Source: Puccinia triticina
Lineage: Eukaryota > Basidiomycota > Pucciniomycetes > Pucciniales > Pucciniaceae
Length of the DNA: 64,000 nucleotides
Direction: 5' to 3'
Assembly (NCBI RefSeq): GCF_026914185.1
Contig: NC_070562.1
Span: 1,984,001 to 2,048,000, forward strand
In this document: piece after piece, positions 11,140 through 23,180 of the stretch
Layout of the letters: every line of letters starts with the position of its first letter
Numbering within the stretch: the first letter of the stretch is position 1
Position numbers and translations under genes: made by a program
Notes under the pieces: generated by a model
The model's database searches: none
What the model was told of the DNA's origin: nothing
Seen by the model: only the letters and a program-made list of their open reading frames with translations

Positions 11140-11677
11140 GCGTAAAAACATTGAATTGAAGATTGTACTGCAGGGGGTGGATGTGGCCGCTGCGGAATAC
11201 CCATGAAACTGCAGCAGGAACTTTGAAAAGTTTGTTTAGACCAAGTCTAGGGCAATCCAGAATGTAGGTGACTGAACTCTCATTTTAGTGAAAGGCATTG
11301 TGGTATCTGACGTGTAGTATGATGTAAGAAACATTCAAAGGGGGAGGGACCAGGGTGTGATTTTGAAGGGGTGGCCACAAAAGACCAGTTTAGTTTGCAC
11401 ACTCGGGGTGTGGCAACACATTTGTCAGCATTGACGGAGGTGTACATACTACCAAGCTTTTGATGGATGTGGCATAGTTGAAAATGCTCTCAAGCAGTGT
11501 AAAGTGGGGGCCCTTTTTTTTGGAGCACCATTTAATCCTTGTTTTCTTGGGCAATGGAGGATGTTCAAGAATCATATTTGTGGTCTCCAGGGACTTGGCA
11601 TCAGGGGGCTGATAAGAAGGATCATGGATGGAGTAAAGATTGGTGATAAAAGTGTCTAGATCTGTTACAAGGATCAT

Positions 11678-13969
11678 TCAAACATTGAGTTTCCCTGAGC
11701 CTATCATAATCTTTTTACCAGTGCTTGGTATACCATCTACTAGAACATGAATCCAGGCATATCCAGGTGGGTAAATTTCCGGAGAGGGAGGGACGACTAC
11801 CTTCAAAACGTTGTTCTGCAGATCAGCCAGGGTTTCCATCCTGACCAGACGAGAGTCCATATGCACGGAGTGTGTTACTGATGAAGCAGAGGAGGTTAGC
11901 AGTTGGAAGTTTTTGAGTGATAATGAAATATTGAAGAATTAATCACCAAATCCCAGATCTAGCAAGACAGCTTCAATACATTGCTTGGAGAAGTCCAGCC
12001 CAGTTCCACCAAGTTTCAAAGTAATATGCTCGTTATAGTTTGCGATGCGTGGAAATTCGGAAATGACTGGCCGAGATGGAGTATTTAGATACGGGGGAAG
12101 CAGCCATTCGACTCTGTATTCAGTTGGATACTTCTGGGTTGTAACATCTTGGTTTGGATTGCTTCCGGCAATCATTATTTCCCCACTAGGAACTAACGTA
12201 GCCACTGAATGATAAAGTCGAGGGATATTTGAAGTCGGCATCCCTTGTGAGTTAAATCGCTGTCCTATCGTCGCAGTAGGATCGTATAGCACGGGTGTAA
12301 AATTTGGATTGTCAGCGTTGGAATCCCCGACCTTATCGTCCAAATCGCCGTAACCAGAAACCCCCTGTTGGACATTTCGAGATCAATGCTGTTGAACAGG
12401 ATTTCAACTTGGGGTTTCGTGACCAGTTGTGGGTTTTGATACTCACAGTCTTGGCACCATTGACAATCAAAACCTTTCCATCTGGCATCATGATTAAGTC
12501 AGGCATAATTCTTGGGCTGGGCATCTGCTCTACCTTCCATCCTTCTCTTATCCCAGAAGTGGTAAGCACCATCCTAGCACATTGAGCACTCGCCGGATCA
12601 GATACCTTTAGAGCAGTAACCGGTAGACGGTCATCTAAGTTTGTTCCGCCGCAAACTAAAACCTCGGGTGTGTAGCCATTCAGAGGAGATAGGGGTAAGA
12701 GGAGGCCTGAGCCCGTGAACGGATATGTAACTCGAACTCCGTTAGGAAATGGCGGAAGTGGACTTTCCGTGTTGGTTTTCCAGTTGTAGAGCATCGCATC
12801 ATTGTTGGCTGCAATGAAAATCGTCTCGGGTATCGGAAGTACAATGACGATAGGGAACAAATTGGTTACCAAGCTTCGGTTTAGAAAAGGCGAATAGATT
12901 TCAGATTTTGAACTGAATGCAAAGCTTTTGGGTGGATAATATTCAATCGTCGGATTGTTAATTGTGACACTATTCCTGTTATTTCAACAAGATAGGATAG
13001 AAATACTGTGAGCGAATCCCACACCACTGCCTGGTAACGGAGATATTATGATCGCTTTACCTGAAGGCACCCTCTGTACTCCCGCCAACAATTATGACAC
13101 TGCCATCTGGGAGACGAGCTGAGGTAGGATACCAACGTGCAGTGGTTAGTTTGATATTGTCGTATTCGTTGATGGCACATTTGCCATCGTCGCAAGGCGT
13201 GTAGAACCGAATGGACTGGAGACCATTGGTATCTCCAAATTCGGCTTTTTCGTATTCAGGCGTGTCGCCCCCTATGCTGTTGTATTCGTGAAAGTGCGGG
13301 GAGAAGTTAGATATCATATGCTTGAGGTTTATTTATTTTTTAATTAGCTTTTCTCACTTGAGCAAAGTGCCGTTGCTTAAGTAGCTCCCACCAGCACAAA
13401 ATGAGTTGGACTTCAAGCTGAGTGGCGTGACTTCATCGGTCTCCAAGTTGTACAACGCCGCCCAGGCCGGGCGACCATTGATCATGAGTGGGTTGTGCTC
13501 AACCTATGCACACGTCAGGCGAGGGAGAGAAAATGGTTATCAACACCAGGCCATTGCTTGCAAAAAGTTTTGCATTTGAAAACTATAATCAAGAAGTCAC
13601 GATTACCTTGTCGATAATAAGGGCATATTTTTCGCCTACAACCGAAATCTGTTGTGCCGAAACGCCTGTCGTTCCCTTCAGCAAGAGCGACCAGCTTGGG
13701 GTCGAACCCCTCTTAAGCCTAGCCGTTTTAAGGAATTCCTCATTTTGAGGGAGGAAGTTGGAACTTGGACGGGTCTCTAAAGCAGAGTATTTGGCCAAAG
13801 CTGAATTTTCTTTGGGAGCGTCTCTCTTTCTTGCGGAAGAATAATATGATACCGAAGAATTACCGTGTTGAATTTCTGGAAAGGGCCCAAATCGACGCCA
13901 AAGGAGCGAGATAGAAACTGCACTCAGGACCAGCAAAACGAACGGAGAAGAATATGACTTCGGAAGCAT
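11678..13969 (-). CDS. Glyoxal oxidase-type copper radical oxidase, six exons, 623 aa, N-terminal membrane anchor
   Basis: The family oxidises aldehydes to acids extracellularly with release of H2O2. Exons: 13969-13607, 13503-13358, 13276-13061, 12975-12447, 12364-11947, 11877-11678; 1872 nt, in frame, all GT-AG. Residues 9-24 form a signal-anchor segment after a short basic start. Active-site positions are present: Cys157 in SFCAGGSYLSNGT (thioether partner), Tyr219 in ARWYPTSARLPDG, Tyr469-His470 in PRLYHSVATL and His560 in GFVTHSVHMDSR. Motifs LLNIGGD, GVSGYGDL and SNADNPNFTPVLYDP are typical of the glyoxal oxidase beta-propeller, and the C-terminal half fits the DUF1929 domain. No wall-binding WSC domains are seen. 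The gene stands alone between repeat blocks, and no reading-frame damage is visible, so it is likely functional. Substrate cannot be told from sequence. Confidence 0.93.
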
Positions 13970-14394
13970 AGCGAATGTGATTGAATTCGGTCGCAGGTGG
14001 AGAATTCACAACCAAGGAACATTTACCAGGATGAGATGAGCTAACGTGAGGCATTTTTACTCCAGACAAGCCGATAGACCAAAAAGTAAGCGGCCATCAG
14101 GATCTGAGGAAGGACTCTCACGGCTCATTAGCTCACCCACCCGCCCTCACGGCCAGCTAGGGGAGTCCTTCTCCTCACTCAAGTGTGAACATTCAGTACT
14201 GCGAGCGTGTACAGCCTCTCCGTCTTATGGAGTGGGGAGAGAACTGAAGGTCCTATCTGCTGCGGAAGGAGGGACTTGATTCTAGATAATGTTTTATTGA
14301 AACCGCGTCACGTGAGACTTGGTTGTCCTGAGTTCTTATCACAGGTGTTGCTCCGCGACCAGGGCTGCTCCCCCACCCGCTCAAGCTCGAGCTT
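13970..14394. other. Upstream region of glyoxal oxidase
   Basis: Presumed promoter of the divergent minus-strand oxidase. No clear TATA box or other gene recognised. Confidence 0.35.
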
Positions 14395-14417
14395 GTGAAA
14401 CTCCATAAAATATTATG

Positions 14418-14486
14418 TGTCCTATGGGAGTTGAACCCATGTGTCTTATATCCATGTCAAGTGTACTAACCACTGTACTAAGGACA
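14418..14486 (-). ncRNA. tRNA-like sequence, copy 1 (SINE head or degenerate tRNA)
   Basis: Minus strand: acceptor-like ends TGTCCT and AGGACA, a D-arm TAGTACAGTGGTTAGTAC that fits an A box, and a T-arm ATGGGTTCAACTCCCAT with a perfect 5-bp stem and B box. The anticodon arm (CTTGACATGGATATAAG) has a mismatch and lacks T33, so it is probably not a working tRNA. Confidence 0.6.
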
Positions 14487-14746
14487 CTTGGATATGAATG
14501 GCTGCAGGTGGGTGAATTCACATCCACTGGTGTCACATGAAGATCCCTAATTGAGGGTAAGACCTGTAAATGACAGGTCATGAATGAGTGATACCAGCAG
14601 GTATGATAAAGCTAAGAGTAGCAGAACCACAACCTGACAGCCCCCCGTGCTATGAAAGGGGTTTATCATACCAAGACTCCATAATATCCTAGGTATCACG
14701 CGGTAGCGCTGGGCTCATAACCTGTGAAACTCCATAAAATATTATG

Positions 14747-14815
14747 TGTCCTATGGGAGTTGAACCCATGTCTCTTATATCCATGTCAAGTGTACTAACC
14801 ACTGTACTAAGGACG
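14747..14815 (-). ncRNA. tRNA-like sequence, copy 2
   Basis: Same features as the copy at 14418, with small changes at one acceptor end and near the T-arm. The anticodon loop has the same defect, so both derive from one already altered source. Confidence 0.6.
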
Positions 14816-14969
14816 CTTGGATATGAATGGCTGCAGGTGGGTCAAAGAACATCCACTGGTGTCACATGAAGATCCCTAATTGAGGGTAAGACCTGTAAAT
14901 GACAGGTCATGAATGAGTGACACCAGCAGGTATGATAAAGCTAAGAGTAGCAGAACCACAACCTGACAG

Positions 14970-15730
14970 AGCTCCTCTCTGGAGGAGGCCGGTTCTGGCG
15001 TAGAAGCTGACGGGCCGTAGAAAATTAAAGAAAGAATCATCTTGAATACGATTGGAAAGGAGGGAAAGGAAAAAGGTCAACAAGGCCAAAATTATACAAA
15101 ACAACAGCACACAGATGCCAAGGAGAAAAATCAGACAATGAACTACAAGAGGTTTGTCCTCTGCTTAATCAACTTGATGACTGTTGTTAGTTGCCAGATT
15201 CTTGTTAGCAATGTTCAAGAGATTAACATACACAGTATATAGCTGAGATGACACTGGCAGGTACCCGCTTGGCCCCACAGGTGCCCGCCGGCAGGTGCCG
15301 GGTGCGGGTGCTAGCCTAACTACACCACCGCTTGAATCCGAGCTAATTGGTTGACGTGGGCCCAACGGCGCGGTCGGCGAGAGGTTGGCCCGGGTGGGCG
15401 CCAACCTGCCTGCCCGAGTTCGACCGCGGGATCAGATTGTGTCGAAGATTGGTCGGGCCCCCCTTGACCCGACCCATCCAGCACCGCGGGCGGGGCAACT
15501 CAGCCACCACTGGGTCGGCCGTGGTTAACCCAGCCAACCCATCCCGGCTCTGATCAGCGTGCCCACAGGGGAAGCTGGTTGGGCATGACAAGAGCCCAAA
15601 CAGCTTCACTCAGTGGGTGGGCCAAGCCAATCATGGCTGGCATTGAGTAGCGCGCCAACGTTGCACTCTGGTTGAGCCCGCGTTAGGCCAACCAAGACAT
15701 GATTTTTTTTTTAAAAAAAAAAGATATTTT
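14970..15730. other. Unassigned; contains a GGTACCCG-rich hAT-like remnant
   Basis: The stretch at 15243-15315 (GAGATGACACTGGCAGGTAC, then CCGGGTGCGGGTG) resembles the subterminal part of the hAT elements at 20176 and 55665. The GC-rich block 15345-15690 has no supported reading frame. An A/T homopolymer tract lies at about 15700-15722. Confidence 0.4.
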
Positions 15731-16740
15731 CTGAGCCTCTTTCCATGTTTGTAAAAAGGCTACATAAGTGAGAAATTACAAAAAAAACAACGGACCTACT
15801 TCGCGCAGCAGAGAAAAACTCTTCATGCACAGAATGGACCGTCCCCCAATGTCAAGCCCGCTGTGCGCTGTGGTGATTTATATAGGCGAGCGCGGTAGAA
15901 TGTCCACGCGGGGGATAGCGCGGGCGGGAATGCACAAAGCCACTCAGGCAGAGTGCATTCCGGTGACATAAGCACTGAGGATGAGGTCAGGAAAGCATGC
16001 TAAGAAAGCTTACGGAAAGTCACGCGCGGACTGGAATGCACGGATTGCGGATTTTGGATTGGGTATTTGGATCGGAGCGGAAAAGACAGGGCTGGACTGC
16101 GGCGGGCCTACACACGTGGACTGGTAGCAGCGGCGCGTCAGCGGGTGAACCACAACAGCCAAAGCGGGTGGAACCGGGGTGGAGGCGGTGGCAAGAGAAC
16201 GACTGACGGGGGCTAGACAGAGGACGGTGGGAGGACAAGCGTTGGAGAGGAGCGGAGTCTGGGAAAGTGACGAGCGGGACAGCGGGCAGAGCTGGAGGAC
16301 TAGTGCGGGAAAGTGTCAGACGTGCAGGATCGGGTGGGAACGGCGATGTGTGTGGAGGGAAGGACGGGGGGGGGGCGTATTTTTCTCTCTCTTCTTTTTG
16401 GGATATGGGATGATTATCACTCTGACGAAATTACTCATCATTGTACTTACAACTACGGAGGTACTAGAGTTATTAGAGGATTATTGGGGGACTTTATCTT
16501 TACCTGGAGAGTTACTTGCGGATTTTTGTGCTTACGAAGTGCGGAGCTTAATTCACTTGCGGATTATTACGCTATAGATCAGGCTCAGTAGAGGAGCGCT
16601 GAAGGCTAGCGGAAAAATAGCAGTGCGGAGCCAAGTAACCAACAAATCACACAGCCCAGACAATAATATTCTTGAAGGAGGCGGTCAGCGGACATTTCCA
16701 CCGACTAACCAGCTTTCATTCTCACAGCGCGCAAGCCAAA
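15731..16740 (+). repeat. Dispersed repeat R1, copy 2 (plus)
   Basis: Same order of motifs as copy 1 at 5187-5898 but opposite orientation: TGATTTATATAGGCG, GTGACATAAGCACTGAGGAT, GATCAGGCTCAGTAGAGGAG and the run-on ATATTCTTGAAGGAGGC. The run-on corresponds to the helicase remnant of copy 1 but carries stops here. Confidence 0.6.
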
Positions 16741-17035
16741 AAATACTTTGGGCACAGCAACTTCCCCCAAAAGAAGGAGGGAGTTTTTCTGGATTTTTTT
16801 TGATGGATCAAAAGAGGGGGTCTTGCTTTCCCCCTCCAAAAAATCTTGGATCTTTTGGAGGTGTCCTCCATCATGTAAAAAAAATTATAATTTTAATCCA
16901 AGAAATAAGCTCCCCCTGCCCCAATAACCCACCCTGGGGAATTTTGACCTGCCAAAACTTAAGCGGCCGGGTATGCAGCCCCTCAAAAAGAACGTTTGAG
17001 AGGCAGCAGCTCCGGGTCTGGCTATGCCCCAGCCG
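16741..17035. other. No gene recognised
   Basis: Homopolymer-rich sequence (CCCCC, TTTTTT, AAAAAA tracts). No RNA gene or coding region seen. Confidence 0.35.
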
Positions 17036-18165
17036 CCGTGCCGATGGCCGGCATAGGCCATTGAGCGGAGTTACACACTCCCCCAATGACCCACCAGCAC
17101 ATGTGTGCGTGTGGCACAAATTGCCGGTCATCAAGGGGGTGTTCACTCCTCTCAAAGACCGGTGTAAGACTCAAAAGTGGCAATGAAACCCTTTTGCTGA
17201 ATTTTGAAGGGTATGGTGGAGCTGCAAGCTTTGCCCTTCTGTTATCAGTGAACAAGACCCACCAAGCTCAGCTTGGCAAGTTTTATTAAGTGATAGGTCT
17301 GGTCTGTTCCAGATGAAATCTGTTTGACTGGCAACATGTAAGTGTTTTAATTACTTTGTTATAAGGGTTGAATTATTGTTATAAGGGTTGAGTTATTGTT
17401 ATAAGGGTTTTAGGATTGGAGTGTGGATGAGTGTTGGGTGACTTGTGAGTTCTGGGTGAGGAACTGGGGAGCAGGCCACTGGGGGTGGAGAGAGCTCCTT
17501 TTATAGACAAAAGTGGAGCCCCAGAGGGGGCTTGTGGGTTAGGGTTTCAGCTAATCTAGACAATAGGGTGAGGGATTTTAGCTGGTGGGAGTAGATACAA
17601 ATGATGTCATAACCCCTCAGGGGCACATGAATGGTGTCAGAATATACAAAAGAACATTCTAACGCATGCATGAGGTGACAGTAGACTGCATGAGCTTTCA
17701 TACAGGGGGAATGAGTGTATACACAAAGTCTGAGGCTGCAGAAACAGTGTAAATGATGTCATACTATGTACATAAAGGAGTGTATGTAGTTAATATGTAA
17801 TGAGTGTAGCATGATGGGGAGATGTATGTTTGTATCCTGTGATGTGCATATGTGTACTAATGTGAAACTTGGGTTGGGGCAGGTGACAGCTGGGTTACTG
17901 GGGCTGGCCGTGTGATAGGTGTCCATGAGATGTAACTTCCACACTAGAGGGGGTCCAAGGGTGCTTCCAGTGGTGAATTGGGGTGAATTTGGCCGTAGAA
18001 TCCATTTGATGGTATCTTGAGGCCTAGTATGAGTAATTATGTGGCATAGAAAAACTTTTTGTTTTTCCACTTTACATCTACCACACCAAGTCTGTGCCAG
18101 TCATCAAGAGGAGTACATACTTCCCTTGATGACCGCATCTGTTCCGGTAATTGAGAGCAGTACAC
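17036..18165. repeat. Palindromic CCGG repeat cluster interrupted by LTR B
   Basis: The left part has GATGGCCGGCATAGGCCATTG and CTCCTCTCAAAGACCGG. After the LTR it resumes with TCTGTGCCAGTCATCAAGAG and further arms to about 18165. The LTR sits at the CCGG centre of a unit. Confidence 0.75.
17163..18085 (-). mobile_element. Solo LTR B (about 923 bp)
   Basis: Sense start TGTGGTAGATG, sense end GAGTCTTACA. It shares with LTR A the stretches TTTTATAGACAAAAGTGGAG (plus strand, around the TATA position) and GGCCGTAGAATCCATTTGAT. The left flank is CCGG (17159-17162) and the right flank CCAA (18086-18089), an imperfect duplication. Confidence 0.75.
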
Positions 18166-19224
18166 CACAGGAGCAGGTCAACGTTCTGTTGACACTCCGC
18201 CTTTGCGTCCCCCAAACATTTCTTTCCTCTGCAGGGGGCAACATTCTGACGCGGTCAGAAATTACCACAAAAGGATTGGTTGGCATGGTTTTGGTTGCCA
18301 CAACCGCATCCCAGCAAAGAGGGGCGGGCACGCCAACGTTGTTGGACCAACAAGGGCTCTGCACCTTTGTTTACCAATCACTCCAGCAAAATTAAGTTGA
18401 CACCTTTCCCTCCACGCTCTGGAAGCGCGTTGAGGTATCAAGCCCACAACGTTGGCAACGGGTCAATCCTGTAAGTGCAGATAGACAAAAGGAACTCCTG
18501 CGGGCTTGATCCCACAGCCCATTCTTCCCAGAAGGCTTCCTTCTGAGGAGCTTCTTCCCAGTTACACTACACAACACTGGCTATACCAATAATGTGGAAT
18601 TGCACACTTAATAGCTAAGCAAACCAGATTGCTTCCACTGTTCCACAAAAAAAAATCAAAGGTAAAAAGGAAAAAAAAAGATCAAAATCAAACTCAAATT
18701 GTCTTCTTGAACGCTCACTTGGCAAAGCATCTTTGCAGGTGGGCGCAGGAAAGCAAAAAAAAAAAAGTTTCTGGAACCTGAGTGTCCAGAACTGGTTGGT
18801 CCAACCATCCTGTTCCAGCAACGCTCAAGTTGGGGGACCTCACTGTCATGGAGAAGTTTTGGTTAATGAAAATGTCTTTTCGACATTGTGTCAAGCTGTC
18901 CCAGGAACCCAGGAATCCTATTGACAATCACGTCCTCAAAGTGTTGTTTGGACGCTTAAGCAGGCTTTCCTTGCAACCCAAGCGTTCTATCAATTGCATG
19001 GCTTCAGCAAATGACCTACGGACGCCGGTGAAAGCGTCAGGATAACCCAGGTATCCTGAGAATGGCTGGTGTGAGGCCATTGTTCTCTCAACGCCAAGTC
19101 TTCCATCAAAGGGACTTTGAGGTCCCAGAAAACCCAGATTCTGCAACCATTGCGGTTGATGAGGACATCAATGAATAAATTTTGTCTAAAAAGCGTCCTA
19201 CAGCCAAAGAGACAACCAAAACGT
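18166..19224. other. Unassigned, possibly repeat-derived
   Basis: Moderately GC-rich with recurrent AACGTTG, CAGCAA and GGGACCT words. Short open frames only. No known domain, RNA or terminal repeat recognised. Confidence 0.3.
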
Positions 19225-20175
19225 TGTGGTATGCTTTATGGTTACCCATCTAGCCCATTTCAAAATTTCCTTTTTTTCATATGTACACTCTCAAATCAAC
19301 CAATATGGCGGCACCACTGGTTTCTACGGCCAGAACTACACAGGACACCATGGACAACACACCTTACACCCCTCTGGATCACCAGTTACAACCCTTTCAA
19401 GACACCATCAGTCAGTTTCACACACACAAACACCATACTCAGGTCATGTAATCCGTTACATGAACCACACTTACCCAGGACATGTAACCCGTTACATGGA
19501 CCACCCTGACAGCTTGTCTACCCTTTACATACACTTTACCTCATCAGCTGCACTCATTACATTGTGCTATGCACATGTCATGTAGTGTCATGCAGTGTCA
19601 TGCAGTGTTATGCACACTTGATGTAGGCTTATGCAGTCTTATGCAGGTGCATGCAGACTAGTGTAATAGGGGCTGCAGTCTGACGGTTGACAGATGACAT
19701 CATGCAGGTTTCAAGATAGCAAAAACCCCTCATGCAGCTTGCAGATGACATCAGTTGACAGGCCAGGCCAGCTAGAACATCTCACCTCCTATTTCTCACT
19801 AGCTAAATTCCCTCATATGACATCATGAACTCATGTGACCTGTCAACCACCAGCCAAAATACCTCATTGTAGCCTTCAGGGCAGCTAAAACCCCTCATTC
19901 TCTTGTTCCCCTGGAGCTAAAATGTCTCACTCTTTTCTATTTAAGGAGGCTCTCCTCCCCTCAGTTGTAATTTCTCTCAGCAAACTACTTGCACTCAGCT
20001 TACCCCATAACAGTACAATACTTGCTCACTCTACAGTATTAGCCCCACTCTATATTGTGGTTTTACACCCTTACATACAAATTACAACCTCATTACAACA
20101 CTTACTCATCAGATACATCACCATAACCCTTAAGCCACCTGCTCAAAGTAGGCTATCTTTTGATACACCTCCACT

Positions 20176-20838
20176 TAGAGAATGTCAAATGGTACCCGGC
20201 ACCCGCGGGCGGGTACTGCCCGCACCCGCCGCGCACCCGCCAGGCGGTGCTGGATGCGGTGCCGGGTGCCCTTTTTTTTGGAAAAAGCGGTGCGGTACCT
20301 GGGTACCACCCCAAAGTACCGCTTTCCCCCGCCGGGTTAATTGGGTAACCCTCAGACCCCCGGTCCTTGGCCCGCTTTGAGCTGCCCTCAATGACTGACA
20401 ATAGACCGGTCATCAGCCAGGAACGGCCATTGAGGATGGTCCCTGGTGCAATCATTGAGGGGAGTTATTACTCCCCTCAATGACAAGTGTGTGCTGGTCG
20501 TTGGGAGAGCACCCTCAATGACCATGACCGACCTGTTTGATGACCGGAACAGGTCGGTCATCACTGTTCTGGTCATTGAGAGGTCCTCCCCTCAATGACC
20601 GACCTGTTCCGTCATCAAGGGGAGGACCTCTTGATGACGTGTCCATTCCGGTCATCAAGGACACCTCTTGGTGACCCTTTTGATGAAAAAAAGCTGGCGG
20701 GTACCGCTGGTACCCGCCTAAAAGACCCGTGGTACCCGCCAGGCAATCCCGGATGCGGTGCCGGGTGCCCTTTTTTGGCAAAAACTGTGCGGGTACCGGC
20801 AGTGTAAATGGTACCCGGGTACGTTTTGACATTCTCTA
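20176..20838. mobile_element. Non-autonomous hAT element (663 bp)
   Basis: Terminal inverted repeats TAGAGAATGTCAAA and TTTTGACATTCTCTA bound it. The flanking octamers CCTCCACT at 20168-20175 and 20839-20846 are identical, the 8-bp duplication expected for hAT transposition. GGTACCCG-type words fill both subterminal regions. There is no transposase. The centre carries a palindromic CCGG array. Confidence 0.85.
20386..20680. repeat. Palindromic CCGG array inside the 663-bp hAT element
   Basis: Arms such as CCCTCAATGACNNACCTG and GGTCATCAAGGGGAGG alternate in both orientations over about 300 bp, as in the arrays at 7809 and 21068. Confidence 0.8.
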
Positions 20839-21067
20839 CCTCCACTATTGCTACATAAACCTTCCAATCATAGATTGAGGGGCTTTTTTTAGTGTCTAGT
20901 GACCCAGGAACGGCAGAGGGAACCTCATTCATCCCTTTCTGCACTCAGCAAAAGGTTCTCAGGAACACTTTTGAGCTTTACAACATTCTGTGGCAGTCCT
21001 AGCGGTTGCTAGGACATGTGATTCCTGCAACTGTTTTGGCAACGTCCTGGCTTTTCTCAATCACTCC

Positions 21068-21582
21068 TGTGGTGTACATACTTCCCTCAATGACTGGGTC
21101 CGTTCTGGTCATTGAGGGGAATGTTCACTCCTCTCAACAACCCAAGAAATTGGGTCACCGAGGGGAGTGTGTACTCCTCTCACTGGTCAAAACAGGGTGT
21201 CCATTGAGAGGAGTACATCCTTCCATAGATGACCAAGTCCGTTCCGGTCATTGAGGGGAGTGTTCACTCTTCTCAACAACCGGAGCAACCAGGTCGCCAA
21301 GAGGAGTACGTACTCCTCTTGAGAATTCCTGGGACGTTCTGGTCATCGGGAGGAGTACACACTCCCCTCGATGACCCAATTGCTCCGGTCGTTGAGAGGA
21401 GTGAACATTCCCCTTGATGACCAGAACCGTTCCGGTCATTGAGGGGAGTACATACTCCCCTCAATGACCCAATTGCTCCGGTCATCGAGAGGAGTGAACA
21501 CTCCAATGACCAGAACGGACACGGTAATCAAGGGAAGTATGTACTACTCTTGATGACTGGCACAGACCTGATCATCAATGTA
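21068..21582. repeat. Palindromic CCGG array
   Basis: About ten half-units of roughly 54-bp spacing: GGTCATTGAGGGGAGTACA, then ACTCCCCTCAATGACC, then a short loop. Both the loop side and the ACTCC side are palindromic, so the array is an alternating head-to-head, tail-to-tail series. Confidence 0.85.
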
Positions 21583-21599
21583 AATTCTAGACAGAAATG

Positions 21600-23180
21600 G
21601 ACCTGAGATTCGAGCAGTATAGCTTTATAGGACAAAAATTGTACCGTGTAAATGATCTCTGACAACAACAACGACTTCTCAAGCAAACACACCTTTATAG
21701 GACAAAAATTGTACCGTGTAAATGATCTCTGACGACGACAACGACTTTTCAAGCAAACACACCTGCGGTGGAAAGGGCAGTTGTGTTGATTTTAGATTTG
21801 GTTATGGATTTGGGTGAAGGACGCGTGTAAGAGCACAATGATTTAGTCTCTTCTTCACGGGTTGACAGTGTAAACGCGTGTAAATTTTATTTCAAGCTAA
21901 CCTTTATAGGACAAAAATTGTACCCTGTAAATGATCTCTGATGACGACAGCAACTTCTCAAGCAAACACACCTAACATGAAAACAAAAGAAGGAGGGAAA
22001 AAGATAATGAAAAATAAGCAATGAACAATGAGACAGTAGTAAGATGATATGTAGAAAAAGGAGTTTTATAGTAGTGCATACCTGCGGTGGAAAGCGCAGT
22101 TGTGTTGATTTTAGATTTGGTTATGGATTTGGGTGAAGGACGCGTGTAAGAGCACAATGATTCTGAATGGATGATGAAAAGGGAAAAAGGAGATAAAAGG
22201 AAGTTGGATAAAATTACTCTTAGTTGTTGTTGACAAGTTTTTGAGGTTTGAGTGATGTCTTTTGAGGAAAGTTTGTGCTTACTAGCCTCTTCTTCACGGG
22301 TTGATAGTGTAAACGCGTGAAGATAAGACTAGCAAGCTCGGGGCGGGATGAATTTGCTTTTTGGCATTGGAATCTTGATAGGGTTAGGTTAATGTTTGGT
22401 ATATTCAAGATGCGAGTGAGAATTGGAATGTTGGCTGTGTATTCATAATGAGTAGCGGATTTAGGTGCGAATTGCATGTAACTCAACAATTGAGAGGAGT
22501 GATGTCAGCCTGTATGTAACTAACCGTGTCTGAGAGGGTTGTTACTATCAAGATGATGGTGTAAGATGCCAAGGATGGGCCAATGGGTTTGTGGTAAGAC
22601 CTGTAAAACGTTTCACTCTATCAGTAATCTTTACTGAGAGGCTTGCTCAATTAAGGCACATCCAGATCAACACAGGGTGTTAATAGGCATCCAAGGAATA
22701 ACTCAACTTGGGTTCGTGGTTTTACCTACAGAAAGGTAAGGGTAATCAAGAGTTGAGAGTATTCCTGAATTGAATGATGGTTGAGAATGAAAGCACTGTT
22801 TAACTATAGTATGGGTTAAACTTTGCTGTAATAATATTCTGAGGGATAAACAGTCCTGAGGGGCGTGTTTATATAGAGGGGAAAGAGCAGGAGGGAATAT
22901 GAGGCGCTTGGAGGCGCTTCAGGACCAGGGGGGAACTGGAAGCGCTCAAGGGAAGCAGATCCTCACAAGGATCAACATTGGAAATGATCAGGGCAGTGTA
23001 ATGATCAGTACTGATCCTGGATCAGTAGCTGTGCACACTAGCTGATCATAACCAATCATTGATTCCATTCAGTGCTCTTTGAATTGGATTACATCATGTA
23101 TTGTTTATGTAATTATATCATAACCAATATATTATGTAAATGGGGACTGAGGTGTAACAGGGGATAAATGAGTGATACCT
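21600..23180 (-). repeat. LTR-like repeat with internal duplications
   Basis: Three copies of a block containing AGGACAAAAATTGTACCNTG (21624, 21694, 21903), two of TGTTGATTTTAGATTTGGTT (about 21783, 22103) and two of CTCTTCTTCACGGGTTGA (about 21849, 22285). On the minus strand a TATA box (CTCTATATAAACACG, about 22875) and the TG-type start TGTTACACCTCAG (about 23160) suggest an LTR. The 3' end is not defined. Confidence 0.5.

Larger units (their letters stand above)
14395..14969. repeat. Two near-identical 245-bp units in direct orientation, 330 bp apart
   Basis: Units 14395-14639 and 14725-14969 differ at only a few places. Each carries a tRNA-like segment at its left side and the shared stretch AGTAGCAGAACCACAACCTG at its right. 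The spacer reads as a different GC-containing sequence. Confidence 0.85.
19225..20982 (+). mobile_element. Diverged solo LTR D, interrupted by a hAT element
   Basis: It starts TGTGGTATGC and ends TTTTGAGCTTTACA. The middle keeps GGTTTCTACGGCCAGAAC, the counterpart of a segment in LTR A, and a TATA-like CTATTTAAGGAGG (about 19942). The 3' end keeps CAGCAAAAGGTTCTCAGGAA as in LTR A. The flanks are ACGT (left) and ACAT (right). Without the 671-bp insertion it would be about 1087 bp. Confidence 0.6.

Noticed and set aside
11390..11677. Minus frame directly after the glyoxal oxidase stop
   Set aside because: No domain, no start independent of the upstream gene; most likely 3' UTR sequence.
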